NCBI GenBank assembly: GCA_943912755.1
Contig: CALTWF010000008.1
Coordinates: 1 to 64,000, forward strand
Direction: 5' to 3'
Length of the DNA stretch: 64,000 nt
Origin: an uncultured Pseudomonas sp.
GTDB taxonomy: Bacteria; Pseudomonadota; Gammaproteobacteria; Pseudomonadales; Pseudomonadaceae
In this document: piece after piece, positions 46,608-56,011 of the stretch
Numbering within the stretch: the first letter of the stretch is position 1
Layout: every line of letters starts with the position of its first letter
The notes under the pieces: model-generated
Seen by the model: only the letters and a program-made list of their open reading frames with translations
What the model was told of the DNA's origin: nothing
The model's database searches: none
Position numbers and translations under genes: made by a program

Positions 46608-47575
46608 GCGCAGGCAGCGGTTTCGATCACGCCACCCTCGAAGCGGCCGCCGACTGGTACTCGCGCCTGCAGGCCGCACCGGGCGACGCCGAACTGCTTG
46701 CGCAGTGGCGCCTGTGGCTGGAGCAGGGCGAGCGCCAGCGCCTGGCCTGGAGCTATATCGAACGCATCAGTCAGCGCTTCGCCAGCCTGCAACAGCAAGG
46801 CGGCGCGGCGCACCAGGCGTTGAGCAGCATGCGCCAGGGCAAGCAGTCGCGCCGCCGCCTGCTGGGGCAGATGGGCGTGCTGGCCGGCGTCGGCGTGCTG
46901 GGTTGGTTCGGCTGGCGCAGCGATGCGCTCTACGGCGTGCATTCCCTTGGTGCCGACTACCGCACCGCCATCGGCGAGCGCCGCAGCGAGGTGCTCGCCG
47001 ACGGCACCCGGCTGTGGTTGAACAGCGGTACCTCGCTGGATGTACGTTTCGACGCCGCGCGCCGCGAGTTGCGCCTGTATGCCGGTGAAGTGCTGGTGGA
47101 AACCGCCCATGGCGATGTCCGGCCGCTGCGCGTGCAGACCCGCGCGGGCACGCTGCACCCCTTGGGCACGCGCTTCAGCGTGCGCGAGGACGGGCCGCGT
47201 ACCCAGCTCAATGTCTACCAGGGCGCGGTACGCACCACCTGCGCCGACAGCGGCAGTTCGGTCACGGTGCAGGCCGGGCAGGGCGTCACCTTCGACGCCC
47301 GGGCCAATGGTCCGCTCGGGCATGCCGAAGCCCGCCGCGAAGCCTGGAGCCGTGGCCTGCTGCTGGCCGAGGACATGCCACTGGCGCTGTTCATCGAGGA
47401 ACTGGGCAGCTACCGTCGCGGCCATATCGGTGTCGACCCGGCGCTGGCCAACCTGCGGGTGATGGGCAGCTTCCCGCTGAACGACACCGACCAGGTCCTG
47501 GCGCAGTTGCAGGATGCCCTGCCGCTCAAGGTCCAGCGGCGTTTCGACTGGTGGGTGACATTGGTTCCCCGCTGA
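46604..47575 (+). CDS. FecR-type anti-sigma/transmembrane regulator
   Basis: A 323-residue partner of the sigma factor. The cytosolic N-terminal DUF4880-like region carries AAADWYSRLQAAPGDAELLAQWRLWL. One membrane segment follows near residues 90-107 (LLGQMGVLAGVGVLGWFGW). The periplasmic FecR domain carries LADGTRLWLNSGTSLDVRFD, GEVLVETAHGD and GTRFSVRE. A C-terminal secretin/STN-like part receives the signal from the receptor. GTG is the start, giving an overlap with the sigma-factor stop. It transmits the receptor's occupancy to the sigma factor. Confidence 0.92.
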   Translation: MSAGSGFDHATLEAAADWYSRLQAAPGDAELLAQWRLWLEQGERQRLAWSYIERISQRFASLQQQGGAAHQALSSMRQGKQSRRRLLGQMGVLAGVGVLGWFGWRSDALYGVHSLGADYRTAIGERRSEVLADGTRLWLNSGTSLDVRFDAARRELRLYAGEVLVETAHGDVRPLRVQTRAGTLHPLGTRFSVREDGPRTQLNVYQGAVRTTCADSGSSVTVQAGQGVTFDARANGPLGHAEARREAWSRGLLLAEDMPLALFIEELGSYRRGHIGVDPALANLRVMGSFPLNDTDQVLAQLQDALPLKVQRRFDWWVTLVPR

Positions 47576-47670
47576 TAACACGAATATTTTTTATTCCGGC
47601 GTTCCGGTTTTCGATCCTGCTTCGGATTAACAGGAAACACCTCCTGTTCACCGAACGCCAAGGACCTCGA

Positions 47671-50184
47671 ATGCCACACCGTCCCAGCACCCACCGCCCG
47701 CTGTTCCTCGCCATTGCCCTGAGCCTGGGCACCCTTGCCCAGGTGAGCGTGTCGCCGGCCATCGCCAGCGAAGCCCAGCGCCAGAGTTTCGACATCCCCG
47801 CCGGCCCGCTGGCCCGCCAGCTCAACGAACTGGCCGCGCAGACCGGCCTGCTGCTGGCCGCCGACGCCGACCTCACCCGCGACCGCCAGAGCCAGGCGGT
47901 GCGCGGCAGCTACAGCGCCGAGGAAGCCCTCGACCTGATGCTTGCCGGCAGCGGCCTGATGGCCCAGCGCAAGGACGGCCGCTACCAGCTGGTGGCGGCC
48001 CCGCAGCAGCAGGGCGACAGCATGGAACTGGGCGCCACCACCATCATGGGCCAGGGCATGGGCCAGGCCACCGAGAACAGCGGCAGCTACACCCCGGGCC
48101 TGGTCAGCGCCGGCTCGAAAACCCCGGCCTCGCTGAAGGAAACCCCGCAATCGGTGTCGGTGCTCACCCGCCAGTACATGGACGACCGGCAGATCGCCGA
48201 TATCAACGATGCGATGAAGGCCGTCCCGGGCATCACCACCCAGAGCAACACCTACCGCATCCAGGACTTCTACTCCCGCGGCTTCGCCATCCAGAACATC
48301 CAGCTCGACGGTGCCGCGCCCATGGCCCTGGGCACCACGGCCGGTTCCTTCTACTCGTCGAACATCTACGACATGGCCGAGTTCGACCACGTCGAAGTAC
48401 TGCGCGGCAGTTCCGCGCTGTTCGGCGGCACCGGCGACCCGGGCGGCATCATCAACCTGGTGCGCAAGCGCCCGCTGGACTACTACCAGCTGAAATTCAG
48501 CGCCTCGGCCGGCAGCTGGGACAACTACCGCAGCGAGCTCGACGTCACCGGGCCCATGGGCTTCGACGGCAAGCTGCGTGGGCGCCTGGTCATGGCCTAC
48601 CAGGACCGCCAGTACTTCATCGACAACCGTGGCACTGACAAGCCGCTGATCTACGGGGTGATGGAAGCGGACCTGAGCGATTCGACCATGCTCACCGCCG
48701 GCATGCGCTTCAACAAGGTCCATGAAACCGGTACCGCCTCGGCCGTGCCCCGTTACCTCGACGGCACCGACCTGGACCTGCCGCGCCATACCGGCCTGTC
48801 CACCACCTGGGCCTATGCCGACGGCTACTCCCGCGAGTACTTCGCCAAGCTCGACCACCGTCTCAACGACGACTGGAAGCTCAACCTGTCGTACACCAAC
48901 ATCTACGACACCATCGATACCAACAACGCAACCACCCTGGGCGGGGTCAACCCGGTCAACGGCACCGGCGTGACCCGCTACGGCACCTATGTCACCCAGT
49001 GGAGCGAGCAGAACCTGTGGGACGCCAACCTCTCCGGCGACTTCAGCCTGTTCGGTCTCGACCACCAGCTGGTGGTCGGCGGCGACTACCAGGAAATCGA
49101 CAGCCGCTGGCAGGGCACCGCGCGCTTCACCACCTCGGGCGGCACGGTGAATGTCTTCGACCCCGACTCGACGCCCTGGGCCGGCTCCGGCGCGGACCTG
49201 CCATTCACCCGCGACTACAGCCCCAACAGCCAGACCCAGTACGGCCTGTATTCCCGTCTGCGCCTGCAACTGGCCGAGCCGCTGCACCTGACCCTCGGCG
49301 CGCGGGTACAGCGCTACAAGTTCGACCTGACCTACCAGACCCTGGCCGATGGCGCCTGGGGCACCCAGTCGCGCATCGATATGCGCGAGCCGACCAAGGT
49401 CACGCCGTTCGGCGGCATCGTCTACGACCTCAATGACGACTGGGCGGCCTACGCCAGCTATGCGGAAATCTACAAGCCGCAGCAGAACTACATGGCCGGG
49501 CCGCTCAACAGCGGCACCACCCTCGACCCGATGACCGGCAAGACCTACGAGACCGGCCTCAAGGGCGAACTGTTCAACGGCGCGGTGAACACCAGCCTGG
49601 CGCTGTACTACACCACACGCGAAGACCAGGCGGTGCAGGACCCGAGCTATCCGCTCAGCTCGGTGCTGTTCGGCGGCAACTGCTGCTATGTCAATGGCGG
49701 CAAGGTCACCAGCAAGGGCGTCGACCTGGAACTCACCGGCGAGCTGCTGCCGGACTGGATGGTGATGGCCAGCTACACCCTCAACCTCAACGAAAACCGC
49801 ACCGGCGGCGGGGCACTGAGCACCATCACGCCGAAGCACCTGGGCAAGTTGTTCACCACCTACCGCCTGCCGGGGGACTGGTCGAAGTTCAAGGTTGGCG
49901 GCGGCGTGGACATCCAGAGCGCGACCAAGGTCAGCGGTACTTCGGCGCTGATCGACGGTACCGGCAAGGTGGTCAAGGATGATGTGCCGTTCAGCTACGA
50001 GCAAAGCGGCTATGCGGTGTGGAATGCCCTGGTGGAATACCAGGTGGACGAGCACTGGAACGTCGCGCTGAACGGCAACAACCTGTTCGACAAGAAGTAC
50101 TACCAGACGGTGGGGACTTCGACCTACGGCAACGTCTATGGCGATCCGCGCAACTTCATGATCACCGTGCGCGCGACCTACTAA
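47671..50184 (+). CDS. TonB-dependent siderophore receptor with signalling domain
   Basis: An 837-residue outer-membrane receptor. After the signal peptide (cleavage near AIAS) comes an N-terminal STN signalling domain (QSFDIPAGPLARQLNELAAQTGLLLAAD), then a variable linker. The plug domain carries LKETPQSVSVLTRQYMDDR and VEVLRGSSALFGGTGDPGGIINLVRK. The 22-strand barrel ends in YGDPRNFMITVRATY with aromatic C-terminus. The STN domain means it activates the FecR/FecI pair encoded upstream. The siderophore is not identifiable from sequence. AAGGA precedes the ATG at 47671. Confidence 0.94.
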   Translation: MPHRPSTHRPLFLAIALSLGTLAQVSVSPAIASEAQRQSFDIPAGPLARQLNELAAQTGLLLAADADLTRDRQSQAVRGSYSAEEALDLMLAGSGLMAQRKDGRYQLVAAPQQQGDSMELGATTIMGQGMGQATENSGSYTPGLVSAGSKTPASLKETPQSVSVLTRQYMDDRQIADINDAMKAVPGITTQSNTYRIQDFYSRGFAIQNIQLDGAAPMALGTTAGSFYSSNIYDMAEFDHVEVLRGSSALFGGTGDPGGIINLVRKRPLDYYQLKFSASAGSWDNYRSELDVTGPMGFDGKLRGRLVMAYQDRQYFIDNRGTDKPLIYGVMEADLSDSTMLTAGMRFNKVHETGTASAVPRYLDGTDLDLPRHTGLSTTWAYADGYSREYFAKLDHRLNDDWKLNLSYTNIYDTIDTNNATTLGGVNPVNGTGVTRYGTYVTQWSEQNLWDANLSGDFSLFGLDHQLVVGGDYQEIDSRWQGTARFTTSGGTVNVFDPDSTPWAGSGADLPFTRDYSPNSQTQYGLYSRLRLQLAEPLHLTLGARVQRYKFDLTYQTLADGAWGTQSRIDMREPTKVTPFGGIVYDLNDDWAAYASYAEIYKPQQNYMAGPLNSGTTLDPMTGKTYETGLKGELFNGAVNTSLALYYTTREDQAVQDPSYPLSSVLFGGNCCYVNGGKVTSKGVDLELTGELLPDWMVMASYTLNLNENRTGGGALSTITPKHLGKLFTTYRLPGDWSKFKVGGGVDIQSATKVSGTSALIDGTGKVVKDDVPFSYEQSGYAVWNALVEYQVDEHWNVALNGNNLFDKKYYQTVGTSTYGNVYGDPRNFMITVRATY

Positions 50185-50225
50185 GCGACACGGCTGAAAC
50201 AAAAACGCGAGCTCGACGCGGACCT

Positions 50226-50297
50226 TGTGGGAGCGGGTTCACCCGCGATTACGTCAGTGAATTCACCACCGTAATCGCGGGTAAACCCGCTCCCACA
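50226..50297. repeat. REPIN-type palindromic repeat pair
   Basis: TGTGGGAGCGGGTTCACCCG and its near-reverse TCGCGGGTAAACCCGCTCCCACA flank about 25 bases of non-palindromic DNA. The element lies between convergent receptor and dehydrogenase genes. The same core occurs at 58587-58666. Confidence 0.85.
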
Positions 50298-50316
50298 GAG
50301 TACGCGTCGTTGCTTG

Positions 50317-51897
50317 TCAGTTTGTGATGACGTCCTGCCCGAACACCCCATCCACCAAACGCATCACCCCCAGCGGATTGCCATCGCGCAACGCCGCCGG
50401 CAGCAACTCATCCGGGTAGTTCTGGAAGCACACCGGCCGCAGGAAGCGCTCGATCGCCAGGCTGCCCACCGAGGTGCCACGGCTGTCCGAGGTCGCCGGG
50501 TACGGCCCGCCATGGACCATGGCATCGCAGACTTCCACCCCGGTCGGGTAACCGTTGACCAGCACCCGGCCGACCTTGTCCTGCAACAGCTCACCCAACC
50601 AGGCATTGGCCAGCAGCTCTTGCGTTTCGCCGATCAGGGTTGCGGTCAGTTGCCCGCGCAGGGCCTGCAGGGCCGCGCGCAGTTGCGTCGGGTCCTCGAC
50701 TTCGACCACCACGGTGGCCGGGCCGAACACTTCTTCCTGGAGTAACCCGTCACCTTCCAGCAACAGCCGCACATCCGCCGCGAACAGTTGCGGCTGCGCC
50801 TGGCCTTCGCCCTGCGCGGTCCCGGCGAGATGGCGAATGCCCGGGTGGCCGTGTAGATGCTCCAGCCCCTTGCGATAACTGGCCAGGGTGCCGCGGTTGA
50901 GCATGGTTTGTGCCGGCTGGTCGGTCATCTGCGCCTTCAACTGCTCGACGAACGCGGAGAACGCCGCCGAGCGCTGGCCGATGATCAACCCCGGGTTGGT
51001 ACAGAACTGCCCGCAGCCCATGGTCACCGAAGCCGCCAGCTCGCGGGCGATGGTCTCGCCGCGGGTGCGCAATGCTTCCGGCAGGAGGATCACCGGGTTG
51101 ATGCTGGACATCTCGGCGAACACCGGGATCGGCTGCGGCCGCTCGGCGGCGATCCGGCACAGCGCGTTACCGCCGCGCAGCGAACCGGTGAAACCTACGG
51201 CCTGGATGGCCGGGTGCCGGACCAGCCATTCGCCGACCCCGCCACCGTAGACCATGTTGAACACCCCGGCCGGCATGCCGGTACGCTCGGCGGCACGCAG
51301 GATGGCGTCGGCCACCGCTTCGGCGGTCAGCATATGGCCACTGTGGGCCTTGACCACCACCGGGCAGCCGGCCGCCAGTGCCGCAGCGGTATCGCCGCCG
51401 GCGGTGGAGAAGGCCAGGGGGAAGTTGCTGGCGCCGAACACTGCCACCGGGCCGATGCCGATGCGCATCTGGCGCAGGTCGACCCGCGGCAGCGGCTGGC
51501 GATCCGGCAGGGCACGGTCGATTCGCGCGCCGAGGAAGTCGCCACGCCGCAGCACCTTGGCGAACAGGCGCATCTGCCCGCTGGTGCGGCCGCGCTCACC
51601 CTGGATGCGCCCGGCGGGCAGGGCGGTCTCGCGGCAGACGCTGGCGACGAAGTCGTCACCCAGGGCATCCAGTTCATCGGCAATGGCGTCGAGAAACACC
51701 GCGCGCTGCTCGGGTGCCAGGTTGCGGAAGGTCGGGAAGGCCGCCGCCGCCGCTTGCGCCGCGGCAGCCACCTCCGCCTCGGTGGCCTGGAAGAAATCGC
51801 CCGGCAGGGCTTCGCCGGTGGTGGCATCGACGCTGTGCAGGCGTACATCGCCTTGGGCCGAGCGCTGGCCGCCAATGTAGTTGTGACCGAAGGTCAT
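50317..51897 (-). CDS. 2,5-dioxovalerate (alpha-ketoglutarate semialdehyde) dehydrogenase
   Basis: A 526-residue NADP-linked aldehyde dehydrogenase of the KGSADH type. Family features: GPVAVFGASNFPLAFSTAGGDTAAALAAGCPVVVKAHSGH (cofactor and substrate funnel), the general base Glu in VFAEMSSINPVILLPE, and catalytic Cys in MGCGQFCTNPGLI. It oxidises alpha-ketoglutarate semialdehyde to 2-oxoglutarate, the last step of sugar-diacid breakdown. It is the terminal gene of the leftward operon, 30 bases after the dehydratase. The exact isoform is judged by similarity to known family signatures. Confidence 0.9.
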   Translation of the reverse strand: MTFGHNYIGGQRSAQGDVRLHSVDATTGEALPGDFFQATEAEVAAAAQAAAAAFPTFRNLAPEQRAVFLDAIADELDALGDDFVASVCRETALPAGRIQGERGRTSGQMRLFAKVLRRGDFLGARIDRALPDRQPLPRVDLRQMRIGIGPVAVFGASNFPLAFSTAGGDTAAALAAGCPVVVKAHSGHMLTAEAVADAILRAAERTGMPAGVFNMVYGGGVGEWLVRHPAIQAVGFTGSLRGGNALCRIAAERPQPIPVFAEMSSINPVILLPEALRTRGETIARELAASVTMGCGQFCTNPGLIIGQRSAAFSAFVEQLKAQMTDQPAQTMLNRGTLASYRKGLEHLHGHPGIRHLAGTAQGEGQAQPQLFAADVRLLLEGDGLLQEEVFGPATVVVEVEDPTQLRAALQALRGQLTATLIGETQELLANAWLGELLQDKVGRVLVNGYPTGVEVCDAMVHGGPYPATSDSRGTSVGSLAIERFLRPVCFQNYPDELLPAALRDGNPLGVMRLVDGVFGQDVITN

Positions 51898-51927
51898 GGG
51901 GTTCTCCCTAATCGGTGAAACGGAAAA

Positions 51928-53481
51928 TCAGGTGATGGCGCCGATCTGCCACGGTACGAACTCGTTCTGCCCGTAGCCGTGCTGCTCGCTCTTGCTGCGC
52001 TGGCCCGAGGCGATCGCCAGCATCAGCCGGTAGATATGCTCGCCGCGTTCCTCGATGGTCATGCTGCCGTCGGCGATGCCGCCGCAGTTCACGTCCATGT
52101 CTTCCTCCTGGGTTTCCCACAGGCGGGTGTTGGTCGCCAGCTTGATCGACGGCGACGGCGCGCAGCCGTAGGCCGAGCCGCGCCCGGTGGTGAAGGCGAT
52201 CAGGTTGGCGCCGCCGGCGACCTGGCCGGTGGCCGAGATCGGGTCGTAGCCGGGGGTGTCCATGAACACCAGGCCATGGGCGCGCACCGGCTCGGCGTAT
52301 TCGTAGACGTCCACCAGGTCGCTGGAGCCGGCCTTGGCCACGGCGCCGAGGGATTTTTCCAGGATGGTGGTCAGGCCACCGGCCTTGTTGCCGGCGGAGG
52401 GGTTGTTGTTCAGCTCGGCGCCCATGCGCTGACAGTAGGCTTCCCACCAGTGGATGCGCGCGATGAGTTTTTCGCCTACCGCCTGGCTTACTGCGCGGCG
52501 CGTCAGCAGGTGCTCGGCGCCGTAGATTTCCGGGGTTTCCGAGAGGATCGCGGTGCCGCCGGCGGCGACCAGGCGGTCCACCGCATTGCCCAACGCCGGG
52601 TTGGCGGTGATTCCGGAATAGCCATCGGAGCCGCCGCACTGCAGGCCCACGGTGAGGTGGCGCACGCTGACCGGCTCGCGCTGCACCGCGTTGGCCTCGG
52701 CCAGCAGGGTGTTGATCTGGGCGATGCCGCTGGCGATGGTCTTCGAGGTGCCGCCGGTGCCCTGGATGGTGAAGGTGCGCAGGGTATTGCAGCTTTCCAG
52801 GCCCTGGGCGGCGAGCAGGTCGGGGATCTGGTTGGTTTCGCAGCCGAGGCCGATCATCAGCACCGAATGGAAATTGGCATGCACCGCGTAGCCGCCGAGG
52901 GTGCGCTGGAGCATGGCCAGGGCCTCGCCACCCGGGTCCACCGCGCAGCCGACGCCGTGGGTCAGGGCCACCACGCCGTCGACATTCGGGTAGGCGGCCA
53001 GGGCCTCGGGGTGGATATCCCGGCGGAAGTGGTCGGCGATGGCCCGGGCCACGGTGGCCGAGCAGTTCACCGAGGTGAGGATGCCGATGTAGTTGCGCGT
53101 GGCGACCCGGCCGTCACTGCGCACGATACCCATGAAGCGGTCTTCCACGGGCGCCTTGACGCCCCTGGCATCGACGCCGAAGGCGTAGTCGCGGGAGAAG
53201 TCGCCCATCGCCAGGTTATGCACGTGGACATGCTGGCCGGCGCCGATGGCCCGGCTGGCGAAGCCGATGATCTGGCCGTAGCGGCGCAGGGCTTCGCCTG
53301 CGGCGATATCGCGGGCGGCGACCTTGTGCCCGGCCGGGATCGGCTCGCGTACACGGATGCCTTCCGGCAGGTCCAGGCCTTCGGTCAGGGGTTGGCGGGC
53401 GATCAGCACGTCGTCCAGCGGATTGAGCCGGATCACGGCGAGGGCAGCGTTTTCACTGCCGGTTTTTGTAATCAGTTGCAT
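51928..53481 (-). CDS. garD: Galactarate/altronate-type dehydratase (UxaA/GarD family)
   Basis: A 517-residue dehydratase of the UxaA/GarD family. It has an N-terminal SAF-like domain (LIARQPLTEGLDLPEGIRVREPIPAGHKVAARDI). The catalytic domain follows with ATRNYIGILTSVNCSATVAR, NPSAGNKAGGLTTILEKSLGAVAKAG and GYDPISATGQVAGGANLIAFTTGRGSAYG. These members dehydrate galactarate or altronate to a keto-deoxy acid. Its neighbours favour a galactarate or glucarate role over altronate. ATG at 53481 has GAGGT seven bases before it. Confidence 0.85.
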   Translation of the reverse strand: MQLITKTGSENAALAVIRLNPLDDVLIARQPLTEGLDLPEGIRVREPIPAGHKVAARDIAAGEALRRYGQIIGFASRAIGAGQHVHVHNLAMGDFSRDYAFGVDARGVKAPVEDRFMGIVRSDGRVATRNYIGILTSVNCSATVARAIADHFRRDIHPEALAAYPNVDGVVALTHGVGCAVDPGGEALAMLQRTLGGYAVHANFHSVLMIGLGCETNQIPDLLAAQGLESCNTLRTFTIQGTGGTSKTIASGIAQINTLLAEANAVQREPVSVRHLTVGLQCGGSDGYSGITANPALGNAVDRLVAAGGTAILSETPEIYGAEHLLTRRAVSQAVGEKLIARIHWWEAYCQRMGAELNNNPSAGNKAGGLTTILEKSLGAVAKAGSSDLVDVYEYAEPVRAHGLVFMDTPGYDPISATGQVAGGANLIAFTTGRGSAYGCAPSPSIKLATNTRLWETQEEDMDVNCGGIADGSMTIEERGEHIYRLMLAIASGQRSKSEQHGYGQNEFVPWQIGAIT

Positions 53482-53509
53482 CACGGTTACCTCAAGAATC
53501 AGTGTGGGC

Positions 53510-54832
53510 TCAGGCCAGCCCACGCTCGCGATAGTCGATCAGGCCGGAGAACGCCATCAGGCCGAAGGCCATGACCACGAAGAAGATCAGGGCCAGGAAG
53601 TACGAACCGGTGAACTGCACGATCAGGCCGATCAGGATCGGCACGATGACCCCGACCATGTTGCCGCAGAAGTTCATGCTGCCACCGAGCACGCCGGCCT
53701 TGGATTTGCCGCCGAGGATCGCCGGCAGGCACCAGTACATGCCGCACCAGCGGATGAAGAACAGCGCCACGCAGAGCAGGCCGATGACCAGGGCGGCATC
53801 GCTGGTGTAGGCCACCAGCAGGATGCACAGGGCGGCGACGGCGGCGGAGCCGGCGAACATGCTGCGCATCACGGTGTTCGGCTGGCCGCCGTTGGTCCGC
53901 CATTTGTCGGCGATCCAGCCACCGACCAGCTCGCCGACGAAGCCGCACATGAAGATCAGGAAGGTCGCCCCGCCCATGGCCTTGATATCCAGGTTGTGCG
54001 CCTGGTGCAGGTAGCTCGGCATCCAGGTCAGCAGGCCGTAGAACACGCTGTTGTAGCAGGCGTAGCCGGCGAACATGCACAGCACCGAGCGGCTTTTCAG
54101 CAGTTCCTTGAGCACCGCCTTGCGGTTGCCGTTGGACTGGCTGGCCGCGTCGTTGGCCTGGGTGATGTAGTCCAGCTCGGCCTTGTTCACCAGCGGGTGC
54201 TCGCTGGGGTGGTTGCGGATGTACCACCAGGCCCAGATGCCGACGACCACGGTGCCGACACCGGCGATGACGAAGGCGATGCGCCAGGAATCGAACCAGG
54301 TGATCAGCCCGGCGATGATGATCGCGCCGAAGGCGGTGCCCAGCGGGGCGCCGCCGTCCACCAGGGTGGCGCCACGGCCGCGTTCGTTGGGGGTCAGCCA
54401 GGAGCCGTTGAGCTTGGCCCCGGCCGGCATGATCGGCGACTCGGCGACGCCCAGGCCGATGCGGGTGACCAGCAGGGTGATCCAGTTGTGGGCAAAGCCG
54501 CCGAGGGCCTGGAAGGCGCCCCAGCCGACGGTGGCGACGCCGACGATATTGCGCACCTGGAAGCGGTCCAGAAGCATGCCGCTGGGAATCTGCATCAGCG
54601 CATAGGACCAGAAGAAGGCGCTGAGGATCAGGCCTTCCAGGGCCGGGGTCAGTTCGAACTCGGCGGAAATCAGCGGCAGCGCCACCGACAGCGACGCGCG
54701 GTCGATGTAGTTGATCGCCGCCAGCAACAGCAGGATCAGGAAGATGCGCCAGCGCACGTTGCTCGGGCGGGCGCCATCGGCGGCGAAGGCGGGCGAGGAG
54801 GCCGCCGGGTAAGGGCTGTTCTTCATGCTCAT
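53510..54832 (-). CDS. MFS sugar-acid transporter (GudP/ExuT-like)
   Basis: A 440-residue ACS-family carrier with twelve membrane segments. RWRIFLILLLLAAINYIDRASLSVALP near the start and FFWSYALMQIPSGMLLDRFQVRNIVG after segment 2 are typical of hexuronate, glucarate and galactarate importers. WLTPNERGRGATLVDGGAPLGTAFGA also fits. It is operonic with the dehydratase and the AraD1 gene. Either of two Met codons (54832 or 54826) could be the start, and 54832 is used here. Confidence 0.9.
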   Translation of the reverse strand: MSMKNSPYPAASSPAFAADGARPSNVRWRIFLILLLLAAINYIDRASLSVALPLISAEFELTPALEGLILSAFFWSYALMQIPSGMLLDRFQVRNIVGVATVGWGAFQALGGFAHNWITLLVTRIGLGVAESPIMPAGAKLNGSWLTPNERGRGATLVDGGAPLGTAFGAIIIAGLITWFDSWRIAFVIAGVGTVVVGIWAWWYIRNHPSEHPLVNKAELDYITQANDAASQSNGNRKAVLKELLKSRSVLCMFAGYACYNSVFYGLLTWMPSYLHQAHNLDIKAMGGATFLIFMCGFVGELVGGWIADKWRTNGGQPNTVMRSMFAGSAAVAALCILLVAYTSDAALVIGLLCVALFFIRWCGMYWCLPAILGGKSKAGVLGGSMNFCGNMVGVIVPILIGLIVQFTGSYFLALIFFVVMAFGLMAFSGLIDYRERGLA

Positions 54833-54888
54833 CTCACTCTTATGTTTGTTATGAAATGTCGGGGTGGCGCCTCCCTGCGCCGGAATCT

Positions 54889-55887
54889 TCAAAGGGTCTT
54901 CACGGCTCCCGGCGGCAGCGGCGTGGCGGCGCGGGATACGGCATTGCGCAGCGGTTCGCCGAACTCGGCCAGGCTGATCTCGAACACATCGCCGTCGACG
55001 GTCTTCACCTGGTCGGCGAAGGACAGGGTGGCGGTACCGAAGAAGTGCACATGCACGTCGCCGGGGCGCAGGAACTGCGGGTACTTGAAGTGGTGGTACT
55101 CAAGGTTCTCCAGCGAATGGCACATGTTGTCCTCGCCGCTGAGGAAAGGTTTCTCCCAGAGTACCTGGTCGCCACGGCGGATGCGGCTGACGCCTTCGAG
55201 ATGGCGGGGCAGGTCGCCGACGCGCAGCTCCGGACCGTAGGCGCAGTTGCGCAGCTTGGAATGGGCCAGGTACAGGTAGCTGCGGCGCTCCATGACATGG
55301 TCGGAGAACTCGTTGCCGATGGCGAAGCCCAGGCGGTACGGCTGGCCATCGTCGCCAATCACGTAGAGGCCGGCCAGTTCCGGCTCCTCGCCGGCGTCCT
55401 CGGCAAACTCCGGTGAGCGGAAGGCCTGGCCGGGGCGGACCACGGTGGAGCCGTCGCCCTTGTAGAACCACTCCGGCTGCGCGCCGACACTGCCGGCGGC
55501 CGGGCGACCACCCTCGATGCCCCATTGGAACATGCGTGCGGTATCGGTCAGGGCGGCGGCATCGGCGGCTTTCTGCTGGTGCATCTTGTCGCGGGTCGAG
55601 GCGCTGCCCAGGTGGGTCAGGCCGGTGCCGCTGATCAGGCAGTGGGCCGGGTCTTCATGGTCCAGGGGCGGCAGCACCCGGCATTCGGCCAGGGCCAGGG
55701 AATAACTTTCGGTAACTTCGTCCAGTCCGCGGGCCAGGGTCTCGGCGGCCAGGCTGCGTTGGTTGCGGATCGCGGCCAGGGCCAGTTCGCGCATGTGGCG
55801 GGTTTCCCGGACGACCTGGATCAGGTCGCCTTCGACCACGCCGACGTGGCGCTGGGCGGTTGCGGTTTCGAATTGGATCAGGCGCAT
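54889..55887 (-). CDS. AraD1/GguC-family protein, FAH-fold enzyme of sugar-acid catabolism
   Basis: A 332-residue protein of the GguC/AraD1 group with a fumarylacetoacetate-hydrolase-like fold. The metal-binding and catalytic features are in EPELAGLYVIGDDGQPYRLGFAIGNEFSDHVMER and LLCGEDN-like ELRVGDLPRHLEG. GDQVLWEKPFLSGEDNMCHSLENLEYHHFKYP is a GguC signature stretch. Relatives are assigned to L-2-keto-3-deoxyarabonate dehydration. Here it is the first gene of the operon and may handle the keto-deoxy intermediate made by GarD. It has an A-rich motif near its start. Confidence 0.82.
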   Translation of the reverse strand: MRLIQFETATAQRHVGVVEGDLIQVVRETRHMRELALAAIRNQRSLAAETLARGLDEVTESYSLALAECRVLPPLDHEDPAHCLISGTGLTHLGSASTRDKMHQQKAADAAALTDTARMFQWGIEGGRPAAGSVGAQPEWFYKGDGSTVVRPGQAFRSPEFAEDAGEEPELAGLYVIGDDGQPYRLGFAIGNEFSDHVMERRSYLYLAHSKLRNCAYGPELRVGDLPRHLEGVSRIRRGDQVLWEKPFLSGEDNMCHSLENLEYHHFKYPQFLRPGDVHVHFFGTATLSFADQVKTVDGDVFEISLAEFGEPLRNAVSRAATPLPPGAVKTL

Positions 55888-55899
55888 GCTGGTTCCCTG

Positions 55900-55907
55900 T
55901 TGTTCTT
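55900..55907 (-). promoter_or_regulatory. Crc/Hfq-type motif upstream of the GguC-family gene
   Basis: On the minus strand AAGAACAA matches AANAANAA, 13 bases before the start codon at 55887. This places the first gene of the diacid operon under possible carbon-catabolite repression. Confidence 0.5.
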
Positions 55908-56011
55908 GTGGAGAGTGTTCTGCTGGGGATCGATGGCAGCCACTTTAAATTTCCTGGCGGGTGCTGCCTAATGACAGCTATTGACCCCGTGATAACTTTC
56001 AGTGATCCCCT

